64,000 bases of DNA from CAZWDO01 sp964632485 [NCBI: uncultured bacterium]. Lineage in GTDB: Bacteria; JAGOEH01. Of this stretch, positions 18,610 to 27,966 are shown in pieces; the stretch's first letter is position 1; each line of letters starts with the position of its first letter. The position numbers and the translations under genes were made by a program. The notes beneath the pieces were generated by a model. The model was not told the origin of the DNA and ran no database searches. It worked only from the letters and a program-made list of their open reading frames with translations. The stretch is taken from contig CAZWDO010000005.1 in the NCBI GenBank assembly GCA_964632485.1, positions 187,882 to 251,881 of the forward strand, read 5' to 3'.

Positions 18610-19923
18610 TTATTTATCCCCTAACAGGCAAGTTGAACAAAGCCCTTTTTGGCAATATTCCCGAAAAAGCTGCAGCCACCCCTGTTGGATCAACGCGGAA
18701 TTATCGGCTGGCAAAACGCGATTCATGTACCCATAGCGGCGGCGGACCAGAGATAATGGGAAATTATCAGCAAGCGCAGGAAAATTTTCTAAAATCGTCC
18801 AAATTTTAGTTTCCTGATGCGTCTCTGTTTCCAGTCTAAAAAATATGAGCAATAAAGGTAAGAGAATATTGAAAAGAATGATCCGCTGACGATCATGCCC
18901 CAGATTATAGGGTAATCGGATTAAAGGGTGGGATATTAATGAGGCATCAAGAATCAAGAATTGATGAAGCGCATCAAGAGTATCACTTTCAGAAAAAAAA
19001 TGAAGCAGAAGTTCCTCGGTAAGCCCATGCTTAATTTTCTCCACTAACCAGAAACTCATGAACAGCAAACGCAGAAAGGGTTGGTTAAACGGCCGTACAC
19101 GGTGATAATTCCAGGGGATTGTCGGTTGAATGGATTCTATTTCAAGAGGAACAGAACATTTATTAATTTTTAATGTCAACCATTGCAAATAATCGGGATA
19201 ATGCTCTTTGACCCATGGTTCCATCTTTCCAATATGAATCCAGCGCCATTGGAGATAATAGGGAATTTGTCCGGCCGGGATGGAAGAAACTTTTTGACGG
19301 ATGGTACGAAGTGGGAAAAGAGATGCCAGACGTAAAAAATTTTCCTTATTGCGAGAATAACCCAATGATTCCATAATTCCCTGAAAGATTAGCTCATCGA
19401 AAAGCTCCAGATCCTGATAGCGAACCTGAAATCGATTCAGTTTTTGATTGATCCGTTGGATTCCCAGATTTTTCAGGATGAGATGGACGGGTTCATCTGA
19501 CCGGTACAATGGGCAAAATGGCTGCGGCTGGCTTTCGTCCGAAGACGCCTGGATTTCCGTTAGTCGAGCGCGATCGATTATCTTCTCCAGGGAGACAATT
19601 TCAATGGGTTGTGACGCCATTTCATGATAGATGAGAGTGACGTCAGCGCAGGAATGCATAACCACAAGCAGATGAACATTGCGAAAATCCTGATTAGATG
19701 AATGTTTGTGATGGTACCAGTTTTCAAAACTTACTTCAATCTCAACATCACCGGTACAGATTTCCCCGTCAATCCGATAGCGGCAAAACTTAAAATCCGG
19801 TCCTTTGTCCCGATCAAATATTCCGGGATAAATGATCTCGATACTCCTCCCGCTGTTAGATGTAAGCTGATGCTTTGTCAGACATTGATGTTCCCATATC
19901 TGGTAAAGTAGCTCTTCATTCAC
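18610..19923 (-). CDS. DUF2851 family protein
   Basis: A 437-residue protein matching DUF2851, a conserved family frequent in Bacteroidota, Chlorobiota and relatives, with no known function. The N-terminal block is characteristic: YPGIFDRDKGPDFKFCRYRI followed by TGDVEIEVSFENWYHHKHSS. This region (about 40-100) has the D-E-H pattern of a PD-(D/E)XK-like nuclease fold, which is only a suggestion. The C-terminus carries a cysteine cluster, YCQKGLCSTCLLGD, that could bind metal or an iron-sulphur group. No signal peptide or membrane helix is present. It is the last gene of the murJ-side operon. Confidence 0.82.
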   Translation of the reverse strand: MNEELLYQIWEHQCLTKHQLTSNSGRSIEIIYPGIFDRDKGPDFKFCRYRIDGEICTGDVEIEVSFENWYHHKHSSNQDFRNVHLLVVMHSCADVTLIYHEMASQPIEIVSLEKIIDRARLTEIQASSDESQPQPFCPLYRSDEPVHLILKNLGIQRINQKLNRFQVRYQDLELFDELIFQGIMESLGYSRNKENFLRLASLFPLRTIRQKVSSIPAGQIPYYLQWRWIHIGKMEPWVKEHYPDYLQWLTLKINKCSVPLEIESIQPTIPWNYHRVRPFNQPFLRLLFMSFWLVEKIKHGLTEELLLHFFSESDTLDALHQFLILDASLISHPLIRLPYNLGHDRQRIILFNILLPLLLIFFRLETETHQETKIWTILENFPALADNFPLSLVRRRYGYMNRVLPADNSALIQQGWLQLFREYCQKGLCSTCLLGDK

Positions 19924-19961
19924 CGCTAAACCCTTTCCGGTGATTTGTTAAAAACCAATCG

Positions 19962-21491
19962 TTAAAAATCAATATGGCGAGGGATAATAAAAGCTGTCAG
20001 CCGATAACATCCCCAATACAGGCCAATAAAGAGCGCGCCGCAGAGCGGCAGAATCCAATAGACACTCGAGGTAGCGAACCAGGTTTTAACAGCGAGAAAC
20101 AGGAAAAAAGCAGGTATCGAAGCCAGGAAGGTCCGCGCCATGGAAACTGACATAAACAGCAATGGAATCGGACAAAAAAAACGGTGACACCAAAAAAGCA
20201 AAACAATCAATTGCGCCAGAAAACTGATGGCCGTTGCCAATGCGATTCCGGCATGAGCGAGCGATGTCCGATACAGAATCAAATCGAGCGAAATATTAAG
20301 CAAAGCGCCGATTATCGAAGCATAAAAGGGATAGCGATTTTTTTCCAGAACTGAGAAAACTCGGGCGAAAACGGAACTCAAACCCATAGGCAGGACCGAC
20401 AGCATATAATATTGGAAAGCGTAGGCGGTAGCCTCAGTCGCCACGGCATCGAAATTCCCCCGCTGGTAAATAAATTGAATAATAGGATAACTGAAAACAA
20501 TTGTAAAAACAGTGATGGGCATCATTAAAAAAAAATTATGTGAAATCGCCCGGGTGATGAATTTACGAGCAGAATCCGCATCGTGTTTGTTTTTCATATT
20601 ACTCAATTCGGTAGCAGTTATCCGGGAAATGGATAAGGAGAAAATTGCTACCGGCAAATGGACAATCCGAAAAGAAAAATAAAGCCAGGTTACAGCGCCT
20701 TCAGTGACCAGTGTGGCAACGGCTTTATCGACCAATTCAACGGATTTATTAACCAGAGACATCAGGAAAACCTGGCTGCCATTATTAAGAGTTGACCGAT
20801 TGGCTTCGCGAGTCGATTCCGGGTCCGAATGGGACCCGAGCGGAATCTGAGATTGATAGTCACGTAAACAGCGCAAAGTCAGGGGGACCTGAATCAGCGC
20901 AAATAGAAGAGCTCCGAAAACATAAGCCAAAGTCAGCGAAACAATTCCTAAGTGACGGGCCAGCAAAAAAAGGGCCAATACTGTACCCACATTCATCATG
21001 GCCGGAGCAAACGAATAAGTGAAATACTTCTTTTCAAATAAGAGGGTTGCGCCCATATAAGTTGCCAGGGTAATAAAAAATATTTCGGGCATCAGCCACA
21101 GTGAAAGTGTATGCGCTAAAGCAAGCCCCGCAGAGGAAAATCCTGGAGCCATCAGATGCAACAACGGTTTGAGCAAAAGAATTAACAGCAGGATAGAGAC
21201 AATTGCGCCAATAATGACCCAACCGAATACCCGACGCCAATAAAGGAATGCGCTGGCAGGATTTTTCCGCCAAAGATTCTTGAAAATTGGCATGACCGTA
21301 CGTTCAAACATATCTTCACCCAGAACATTACGCAGTAAAGTCGGGATACTGAAGGCAAGTAAAAAACTATCGGTCATCTGGCCGGCGCCGAAAAAATGGG
21401 CTACGGCTATTTCACGTACAAATCCGGTAATACGCGATATAAATGTTCCTGCCGTCAGATAGATCGTCTCTCTGAAATCGTTTAATCGCAT
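19962..21491 (-). CDS. murJ: MurJ, lipid II flippase
   Basis: An integral membrane protein of the MOP superfamily that flips lipid II across the inner membrane for peptidoglycan synthesis. From the chosen start it has 509 residues and about 13-14 hydrophobic helices. The conserved N-terminal motif SRITGFVREIAVAHFFGAGQMTDSFLLAF carries the functionally important arginines of helix 1. A longer frame starts at 21539, but MRLNDFRETIYLTAG at 21491 matches the family start, overlaps the trmB end by 10 bases and has AAGG upstream. Length and motifs are normal. Confidence 0.92.
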   Translation of the reverse strand: MRLNDFRETIYLTAGTFISRITGFVREIAVAHFFGAGQMTDSFLLAFSIPTLLRNVLGEDMFERTVMPIFKNLWRKNPASAFLYWRRVFGWVIIGAIVSILLLILLLKPLLHLMAPGFSSAGLALAHTLSLWLMPEIFFITLATYMGATLLFEKKYFTYSFAPAMMNVGTVLALFLLARHLGIVSLTLAYVFGALLFALIQVPLTLRCLRDYQSQIPLGSHSDPESTREANRSTLNNGSQVFLMSLVNKSVELVDKAVATLVTEGAVTWLYFSFRIVHLPVAIFSLSISRITATELSNMKNKHDADSARKFITRAISHNFFLMMPITVFTIVFSYPIIQFIYQRGNFDAVATEATAYAFQYYMLSVLPMGLSSVFARVFSVLEKNRYPFYASIIGALLNISLDLILYRTSLAHAGIALATAISFLAQLIVLLFWCHRFFCPIPLLFMSVSMARTFLASIPAFFLFLAVKTWFATSSVYWILPLCGALFIGLYWGCYRLTAFIIPRHIDF

Positions 21492-22123
21492 CCCTTTATC
21501 GCCCTTAGATAAGAAATTATCCGCTCCTGACGACGCCATATCATTTCATAATGGGTTGGAATCATATAGTCCCATTGAGAATCTACGCCTGTACTGCTAT
21601 CCGATAAATCTTCGATTTCCAGATCAAACGGCATTAAAGGAAAATCCGTCAAAGTTTCCCGGGCGAATTTAAACAATGGCTGACTATCGGTCTTAAAATG
21701 GAAAACTCCCCCGTTAACTAATATCCGCTGGTATTCAACAAAAAACTGATGATGGACCAATCGTCGGTTAGCTTTGCTGGGTTTGGGAAACGGATCGGGA
21801 AATTGAACCCAGATTTCATGGATAGATTCCGATGGGATATGAGGAAAAAGGTCTTCAATTTTACAATTGATAAAACGAATATTAGAAAGATTTAATTCTT
21901 GCGCAAGCCGGCAACCATTCCATAATCGCTCTTTTTTTTGGTCGAAACCCCAAAAAAACCGATTGGGATAACGCTGGGCTAATAGTGTTAAAAACACACC
22001 GTTCCCCGTTCCCAATTCAATAACCTGGTAAGGATGATCAAGAAAAAAAAACTGGTCGAGATTAAAAACAAGTTCGGGGAAGCTTAAAAATATCGAGTCT
22101 TTTCGAATTTGTTTTTTTCGCAA
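21482..22123 (-). CDS. trmB: TrmB, tRNA (guanine-N7-)-methyltransferase
   Basis: Methylates N7 of G46 in the variable loop of tRNAs, using SAM. The 213-residue protein has SAM motif I ELGTGNGVFL, the family motif GFDQKKER, the signature VQFPDPFPKPSKANRRLVH (about 125-145), and the C-terminal FKTDSQPLFKFA. The start codon is TTG with GGGAG 7 bases before it, which fits the family N-terminus (RKKQIRKDSIFL). It sits between the GH13 gene and murJ in the same operon. Confidence 0.92.
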   Translation of the reverse strand: MRKKQIRKDSIFLSFPELVFNLDQFFFLDHPYQVIELGTGNGVFLTLLAQRYPNRFFWGFDQKKERLWNGCRLAQELNLSNIRFINCKIEDLFPHIPSESIHEIWVQFPDPFPKPSKANRRLVHHQFFVEYQRILVNGGVFHFKTDSQPLFKFARETLTDFPLMPFDLEIEDLSDSSTGVDSQWDYMIPTHYEMIWRRQERIISYLRAIKGCD

Positions 22124-22182
22124 AACAAATCTCCCTGCGGTTAGAGGCTAATATTAATAAGATTTCAACACCCGGCGTACAA

Positions 22183-23466
22183 TTAGTTTTGAATGAATAC
22201 AATCATCTGCGAAGGCCGCAAATGATATTCAAAATGCTCCGGGATAAAATCAAGCCGGTATTCCGGGGAGATATCGACAATTAAACGGCGACGGCCAAAA
22301 ATTTCAAAAAGATCGCTAAATTCAACATACTGATAATGTTGATAATCTTTATTGATAATAATCAGGGCCTGTTGCGATTCATTATCAGTTTTCTTTAACA
22401 GGATCATTACATTGGAATTTGGATTCTCAATCAACTCGACAGAATTGTCAAATTGAAAAACCGGATATTCTTTAAAATGATTACAGTACTGGATGAATTG
22501 AGTGATATCACATGAGGTCTCTTCCCAATCATCCGGAGTTGTGAAACGCACATCTAATTTCTTTTTAAAACCATATTCAAACCCGACTGGCATTAAGAGG
22601 GCAGACGAAAAAACTGAAGAAAACGCATACCGCATCTTGACCCAATCGAGGTCTTGAGGGGCTTCGGCCATTAGACGCGGAGTATCGTGAGATTCGGCAA
22701 AAGAAACCGTCCGGGTGTATTTACGGAACAATTCATATTGATCGAGACACCAGTAGTCAGAAAAATTCCAATATTTTGAACTATTAAAAACAAAATCGAA
22801 TCCGGATTTGGCCGTTTCTACGGTTTCATCCGGGGTGCAACCCAGGGTTTCGGCCACAAACAGGGTATCTGGATAGCGTTCCTTAACCCGGTCGAAAAGA
22901 TGGGACCAGAGTTGAGCAGGGACCTGGTAGGCTGCATCCGCGCGAAAAGCTGTAAACCCGAGGGCGCAATAATTGAGAACCAATTCACACCAATATTGCC
23001 ATAGCTGAGTTCTGTCGGAAGACAATTCATTATCGATTTCAATGAGATCGCCCCATACAACCCTTTTTTGGGCGATATCGTCCCAAGCCCCGGGGCTTAC
23101 CCACTCTCCCTCACTATCTTTTTTAATCCAAGCCGAATATTTCTCTACCAAAACAGAATCACGGGCAACATGATTGATAACCAGATCCATCATCATTTCA
23201 AGTCCCATATCTTTTGCGCGGCGAACAACTTGTCTCAATTGCTCCCAGCCGTCCTCATCTGATTCCGGGTCGAGAAACAATGGATTTATCGTATAAAAAT
23301 CCTTAATGGCATAAAGACTGCCACTGAAACCGGGATATTGCACAGGATTGATAAAAATATGAGTAAAACCCAAATCTTTCGCTCGGCGGAAATGAGTGTC
23401 CCATTGGGGAAAAGGCCCCACTAAACGGGGAAATAGGTTATAAATGAGTAATTTGGGGCTGGACAT
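22183..23466 (-). CDS. GH13 alpha-amylase-family protein
   Basis: A 427-residue cytoplasmic (beta/alpha)8 enzyme of glycoside hydrolase family 13. The three catalytic residues are D177 (FTAFRADAAY, nucleophile), E206 (LFVAETLG, acid/base) and D261 (FAESHDTPR). The N-terminal part (YNLFPRLVGPF, GFSGSLYAIKDFYTINP) resembles the catalytic domain of GlgE-like maltosyltransferases more than secreted amylases. No signal peptide is present. The role may be intracellular alpha-glucan or maltose-phosphate metabolism. AAGGGG lies 8 bases before the ATG, and the gene overlaps the RmlD-like gene by 29 bases. The fold is clear, the substrate is not. Confidence 0.82.
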   Translation of the reverse strand: MSSPKLLIYNLFPRLVGPFPQWDTHFRRAKDLGFTHIFINPVQYPGFSGSLYAIKDFYTINPLFLDPESDEDGWEQLRQVVRRAKDMGLEMMMDLVINHVARDSVLVEKYSAWIKKDSEGEWVSPGAWDDIAQKRVVWGDLIEIDNELSSDRTQLWQYWCELVLNYCALGFTAFRADAAYQVPAQLWSHLFDRVKERYPDTLFVAETLGCTPDETVETAKSGFDFVFNSSKYWNFSDYWCLDQYELFRKYTRTVSFAESHDTPRLMAEAPQDLDWVKMRYAFSSVFSSALLMPVGFEYGFKKKLDVRFTTPDDWEETSCDITQFIQYCNHFKEYPVFQFDNSVELIENPNSNVMILLKKTDNESQQALIIINKDYQHYQYVEFSDLFEIFGRRRLIVDISPEYRLDFIPEHFEYHLRPSQMIVFIQN

Positions 23467-24343
23467 AGGGTATCCCCTTTCGGGAGAGTTGACAAAAAGC
23501 TTTTTGTTTAATGACTTCGCTCACTGAACGGGGATAAATTCCAGAAAGTTCACGAGCTTTTGTGGAATCAAGTGTGCAGTCAGTGGGACGGACCAGATTG
23601 GATTGTTTAGAACTGACCGGTTTTAATAAAGCGGTTTTCTGGGGGTTAAAAATCTGGCTAAGCAACCAGGTGTATTCAAAACGGGAATATGGCATGGAAC
23701 CTCCAAAATGGTAAATACCCGATTGGAAATGATCAATCAGCCATGCTACAAATCCGCTGAGATCATCAATATATACAGGGCTCCGCATTTCGTCATTAAA
23801 GAGTTCCACCGGTAAATTCTCCTGCAATCGAGTAAAAGCAAAAAGATAATTCGGCGGGATATGGTTAAGACAATAAAGCAAGGAAGTACGAATTATAGCG
23901 GCCTGTTCCCAGGTTTGAACGATTCTCTCCGCTTCCAGTTTATTGCGACCATAATCCATGATAGGTTCCACCACATCTTCTTCACTATACAATCCGTTTT
24001 CGCCGGAAAAAATCAGATCAGATGACAGATAAATCAAAGGAATTCCAAAGCGCCGGGCATATTGAACAACATTGGCCGTCCCTCCCACAATCACATTATC
24101 CAGATTATCCTTGTGATATGCTGTGTGTACAATACAATCAAAATGATAGGGAGCCAGGACGTTTTCCAACGGAGCGTCCTGAACTACATCCAGAGGGAAG
24201 AAAACAATCTTATTGCTGGATTGTGGATTTTTTAAATAAGTTGCGTAAACATGATGTGAACAAACCTTTTTCAGATAATACGAAAGATGGTACCCTAAAA
24301 ATCCGCTACCACCAGTAATTAGAATCGTTTTCGAGGGATAAAT
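23438..24343 (-). CDS. RmlD-like sugar nucleotide reductase, apparent AUU start
   Basis: An NAD(P)-dependent short-chain/epimerase-type protein close to dTDP-4-dehydrorhamnose reductase (RmlD). The first standard start (TTG at 24169) would remove the cofactor-binding site. The frame stays open upstream, and the added 58 residues encode ILITGGSGFLGYHLSYYL, the Gly-rich NAD(P) motif. This gives about 301 residues, normal for the family. No ATG, GTG or TTG lies between 24169 and the in-frame limit, but AGGAGG (24354-24349) stands 5 bases before ATT at 24343. Either the gene uses a rare AUU start or one base was misread. Other motifs include IYLSSDLIFSG and the YGRNK catalytic pair (YxxxK). Confidence 0.75.
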   Translation of the reverse strand: MYPSKTILITGGSGFLGYHLSYYLKKVCSHHVYATYLKNPQSSNKIVFFPLDVVQDAPLENVLAPYHFDCIVHTAYHKDNLDNVIVGGTANVVQYARRFGIPLIYLSSDLIFSGENGLYSEEDVVEPIMDYGRNKLEAERIVQTWEQAAIIRTSLLYCLNHIPPNYLFAFTRLQENLPVELFNDEMRSPVYIDDLSGFVAWLIDHFQSGIYHFGGSMPYSRFEYTWLLSQIFNPQKTALLKPVSSKQSNLVRPTDCTLDSTKARELSGIYPRSVSEVIKQKAFCQLSRKGIPYVQPQITHL

Positions 24344-24357
24344 AATGACCTCCTTGT

Positions 24358-25644
24358 TTAGCCTTGACCGGCATAAAAGATAGATTTCAATCGATCGTCC
24401 AGATAATCAGTACAACGAATCATGACATCTTCATTTTCCACTAAGGAAATATCGATAGGTTCACGTAATCGTTTTCCATCGGCATTATAAAGTAAACGAA
24501 TCCGGGGACGTTCGATGGATGGAAACTGGTTCTCCAGAACAATTCCCTGGGCTTTAAACAATGGGTGAGATAAAGGATGGTAAATCTCAATGTTTTCACC
24601 CGCTGGATAGGACGGATAAAACCTTAGGACTTCCTTAACAATTTCATAGTTCAATTGTTTTTTTTCAGGGGAAATCGCATATTGCAGATTTCGCACCGCA
24701 ATATCATGAGGCAAGCGATGCCGATACGTGCGATTGGACGACATTGCATCCATTGTATCGGCAACAGCAGTGATCTCTGCGATTAACAAAATGTACCCCA
24801 ACGGCGTATAGCGAGGCCGGTGAATACGGTTGAATCCCATCAGACCCTGTGGATACCCCTGGCCGTCCTGGCGCTCATGATGTTGAAAAGCTACATGGGC
24901 GCTCATGTGACTGAATCCCTGGGCGCGAATCAGTTCATATCCAATCGATGGATGAGCATGAATATATTTCATGTGACTCTCCGGAAGTTTTCCCGGATAA
25001 TTTAAAATCTCTTTTGGTATAAACCGTTTCCCTACATCATGCAATAAACACCCGATAATTACATCTTCAAGTGTAGCTTTAGTAACCCAGTTAATCAGTC
25101 GGGAAATCCAAATGGCAAAAATAGCAACATCAATGGAATGACGAAATGTGTAATCATCATGAGTCTGGATTAAATAGAGATTCGGAATGATCTCTTTTTT
25201 CTGTTTAAGCACTGAATCGAACAGTTGTTGGGCCATAGAGCGAAATAATTTCCGGTCAAACTCTATTTTATCAATTATTGCAGTATATTTTTTATCCTCC
25301 ACAAGCGATTCTGCCACATAATCCAGGGATTGAGTATGAAACTGTTCTAAAATTTTCTGGTCAATCAGTTTCATTTCCCGGGAGAGATTATTCATTAACT
25401 TCAACCGCACTCGGGAGGGTACCAATTCTTCCGCTTCTTTTACATCCTCAGTCCCGGGTTCTTCAACATATAGCTCAAAAATCTGCCGTTCATGCAAACG
25501 GTGAATAATCGCTTCCGTCAACCGAATCCCGCGAGCGACCAATAATTCAGGAATGATTTCATTATCATTATTGCGGGAATAACTGTAGATATTTTTCCCG
25601 CAGATATCGCCCGCGTGGATTTGTTCGATCGTTTTTTTTCGCAT
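24358..25644 (-). CDS. HD-GYP domain protein (predicted c-di-GMP phosphodiesterase)
   Basis: A 428-residue cytoplasmic protein. The N-terminal 120 residues resemble the DUF3391-like region found before HD-GYP domains. The HD-GYP domain (about 150-350) holds LLHDVGKRFIP (HD at 202-203), the HPSIGYELI histidine, HHERQDGQGYP (GYP at 262-264) and the later AVADTMDAMSSNRTYR helix. Members hydrolyse the second messenger cyclic di-GMP. A C-terminal beta-rich tail of about 90 residues follows. The frame is open to 25677; I chose MRKKTIEQIHAGDIC at 25644 because it matches the usual family start and follows the Trm112-like stop, although no ribosome binding site is obvious. It may tie polysaccharide output to c-di-GMP. 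Confidence 0.88.
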   Translation of the reverse strand: MRKKTIEQIHAGDICGKNIYSYSRNNDNEIIPELLVARGIRLTEAIIHRLHERQIFELYVEEPGTEDVKEAEELVPSRVRLKLMNNLSREMKLIDQKILEQFHTQSLDYVAESLVEDKKYTAIIDKIEFDRKLFRSMAQQLFDSVLKQKKEIIPNLYLIQTHDDYTFRHSIDVAIFAIWISRLINWVTKATLEDVIIGCLLHDVGKRFIPKEILNYPGKLPESHMKYIHAHPSIGYELIRAQGFSHMSAHVAFQHHERQDGQGYPQGLMGFNRIHRPRYTPLGYILLIAEITAVADTMDAMSSNRTYRHRLPHDIAVRNLQYAISPEKKQLNYEIVKEVLRFYPSYPAGENIEIYHPLSHPLFKAQGIVLENQFPSIERPRIRLLYNADGKRLREPIDISLVENEDVMIRCTDYLDDRLKSIFYAGQG

Positions 25645-25654
25645 ATTAGAAAAA

Positions 25655-25819
25655 CTAGAAGGGTTTAGCCTCATCAATCAACATGATTGGAATATCGTCT
25701 TTGATCTCGTAAATCAAGCGACACTGATGACAAATGAGTTGCTGCTCTTCATCTTTGTATTCCAAATCACCTTTGCATTTAGGACACGCTAAAATTTCCA
25801 GTAATTTCGGATCCAGCAT
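25655..25819 (-). CDS. Trm112-like / UPF0434 small zinc-binding protein
   Basis: A 54-residue protein. It starts MLDPKLLEILACPKCKGDLE and ends IKDDIPIMLIDEAKPF, the classic start and end of the Trm112-like family (YcaR/UPF0434). Four cysteines in two pairs (CPKC, CHQC) form a small zinc ribbon, and IPIML is the conserved exit strand. GGAG lies 6 bases before the ATG. In other organisms Trm112 activates methyltransferases; the bacterial relatives are little studied and often sit by lipid A or glycosyltransferase genes. Here it lies between the GT2 fusion and HD-GYP genes. Confidence 0.88.
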   Translation of the reverse strand: MLDPKLLEILACPKCKGDLEYKDEEQQLICHQCRLIYEIKDDIPIMLIDEAKPF

Positions 25820-25846
25820 ATCTGCTCCTTTCAAATAAGGTTAACA

Positions 25847-27958
25847 CTACCTGTAACGTCTTGCGCAAGAACGCATGACAATTTCCAAATCCATAATCAA
25901 ATTCATATTACTATAATAGTAATGGTAAAGGAACCGTTTTTCATCAAGCGGCAGGGATGCAAGAGAAGACAGCCGCGCAATACTAAAAATACCTGGTTTA
26001 ATTTGCAAATACGAAAAGGATTCCAAATCGGACCAGGCGATTCCTACCACACTAAACCGTCCGGTTATCAAAAAATAGCTGCTAATCCAGTAATAACCTA
26101 ATTTAGCGAAAAAGCGGATTGGGCGTTTTCCGGCAGGTACTCTCACCCTGTGATTGGTATTATAACCCAAAACATCTATATTGTCAAGTTGATAATGTGA
26201 TTTCATAAAAAAGTATAAAAAAAGCGGCCAACCCAAAATCAACCATAAGAACCCAATACTAAAATCAAAAAGCTGTTTTGTGAACAGATGGAAACGAATT
26301 AACGGGGATTCCCTGGGAATCGACGTGTCTTCATCTGAACCCAGATAGAGGGGGGAAGAATGACCCCAAAACTTTCGTTCCCGCGTATCAATGATCTTAA
26401 GTTCTATTCCCTTAAGGCGCAGGGAATGAGTAATATAAATCAGATCGTCATAAGGAATCAATTCGGGCGCTGTAATTAGTTCCTGAACATTATAGCGATC
26501 AACCCAGAACAATAATTGCCGCCAATCCCCGACAACCGGCACCTGTTCAATCATACAGCCAATATCCATTTGCGATTGAGAAAGAATTCCCAGCAATTCA
26601 TATTCAAAAAAAGAGCTTTGGCGCAATTGACGGACAATCGGGCCGGCTCCCTCCTTGGAACCAATCAGCAGGGTTCGTCGTTTAGATAAATAACCCAGGC
26701 GCAATGGGCGCTTCCATCCATAAACCAACCGCCAGGAGATGAGATAAAGAGCTGTAAGAACCATAAAAAGTAGCAATACAACCCTGGAAAAAGCGATAAA
26801 TTTAATAAAAAATGAAAGGATAATCAATACTAACATCATGAAAAAAGTCGCGGCAGTCAGCCGGGGGAGGAAAAACCGTTGATTGGATTGATAGATGCCC
26901 GCTAAACGAAACACGAATGTGAACACCGCTAAATAAAGGGTTAAAATAAACAGGTAGGACCAGTAATTATCAAAGGGGGGTAGGACATGCCACTCCCGGT
27001 AGCGAAAGAGGATCGCGCTGATATATGCCAGGGAAATGGAGGCGCTATCAATCAACCAGACAAAGTGGCGGCTAAAAAAACTCAATCCGAGAGACAGCAT
27101 GGCGTTGATGAGAATACTCACATAGATAACCGGTTTGAACCAACGCAACCAATGGGAATGATGATGTTTACCCACAAAAATAACCATGGAGCGGTAAAAA
27201 TCGATTTTCGATTTCCACCAGCGTGATTTGGATGATTCTCCTTTAAAATGAATGATCTGGCTGGTTGGGACATAATAGATTTCACTCACTTGCTTAATTC
27301 GGTAGCAAAGGTCCAGGTCCTCGCCATACATAAAAAAGGCTTCGTCAAAGAATCCCACCTGTTCCAGGGTCGAATGACGAATGAACATAAACGAGCCGGA
27401 AAGCGCATCGACCGGATGTGTCTCATTTTCATCATGCCAGGTCATGTTATAGGAAGAAAAAAATCGGTTGTTCGGAAACAGCAAACTCAAGCCGATAATG
27501 CGGAAAAAGGCGTTCAGAGGACTGGGAAACCCGCGGCGGCACGCAAGTTGCAAGGTACCGTCCGGATTCAACACTTTGCATCCGACAGCGCCGGATTGGG
27601 GATTTTGATCCATAAAAGCTTTCATCAATCCCAGCGTTTTTTCTTCAACAATCGTATCGGGGTTGATCAGCAGAATATATTCTCCCCGGGCATGGGCCAG
27701 CGCCTGGTTATTCGCCTTACCGAACCCAAGGTTTTTGTCATTTTCAATAAAACATACAGAATCAGCGAACTTTTCTCTGATAAATTGAGGGGTCCCGTCT
27801 GAAGAACAATTATCAACCACAAAAATTTCCCATTTCATACCCTCCAGGGCATTGAGAAGGGAATATAAAAGATGCTCTAAATACGTTTTTACATTATAAC
27901 TGACAATAATAACCGAAATATCAAACGGGTACCGGGCATTCAAGAGTATTTCTTCCAC
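25847..27958 (-). CDS. Fusion of GT2 glycosyltransferase and degenerate polyprenyl phosphoglycosyltransferase
   Basis: A 703-residue two-part membrane protein. Residues about 10-270 are a GT2 glycosyltransferase of the rhamnosyltransferase type (VIIVSYNVKTYLEHLL, VDNCSSDG, LLINPDTIV with the DxD-like Asp, and SGSFMFIR / YGEDLDLCYRI). After a cluster of about five helices (280-410) comes a nucleotide-binding-like domain (RRTLLIGSKEGAGPIVRQL). The end resembles the PssY/WbaP-type sugar transferase (KQLFDFSIGFLWLILGWPLFLYF, then YSNMNLIMDLEIVMRS). The active-site Asp-Glu pair and the RSMR/DELPQ-type motifs of that family are not visible. The last part may therefore be an inactive anchor or scaffold. 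The start codon is GTG without a clear ribosome binding site. Confidence 0.75.
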   Translation of the reverse strand: MEEILLNARYPFDISVIIVSYNVKTYLEHLLYSLLNALEGMKWEIFVVDNCSSDGTPQFIREKFADSVCFIENDKNLGFGKANNQALAHARGEYILLINPDTIVEEKTLGLMKAFMDQNPQSGAVGCKVLNPDGTLQLACRRGFPSPLNAFFRIIGLSLLFPNNRFFSSYNMTWHDENETHPVDALSGSFMFIRHSTLEQVGFFDEAFFMYGEDLDLCYRIKQVSEIYYVPTSQIIHFKGESSKSRWWKSKIDFYRSMVIFVGKHHHSHWLRWFKPVIYVSILINAMLSLGLSFFSRHFVWLIDSASISLAYISAILFRYREWHVLPPFDNYWSYLFILTLYLAVFTFVFRLAGIYQSNQRFFLPRLTAATFFMMLVLIILSFFIKFIAFSRVVLLLFMVLTALYLISWRLVYGWKRPLRLGYLSKRRTLLIGSKEGAGPIVRQLRQSSFFEYELLGILSQSQMDIGCMIEQVPVVGDWRQLLFWVDRYNVQELITAPELIPYDDLIYITHSLRLKGIELKIIDTRERKFWGHSSPLYLGSDEDTSIPRESPLIRFHLFTKQLFDFSIGFLWLILGWPLFLYFFMKSHYQLDNIDVLGYNTNHRVRVPAGKRPIRFFAKLGYYWISSYFLITGRFSVVGIAWSDLESFSYLQIKPGIFSIARLSSLASLPLDEKRFLYHYYYSNMNLIMDLEIVMRSCARRYR

Positions 27959-27966
27959 GTATAGGA

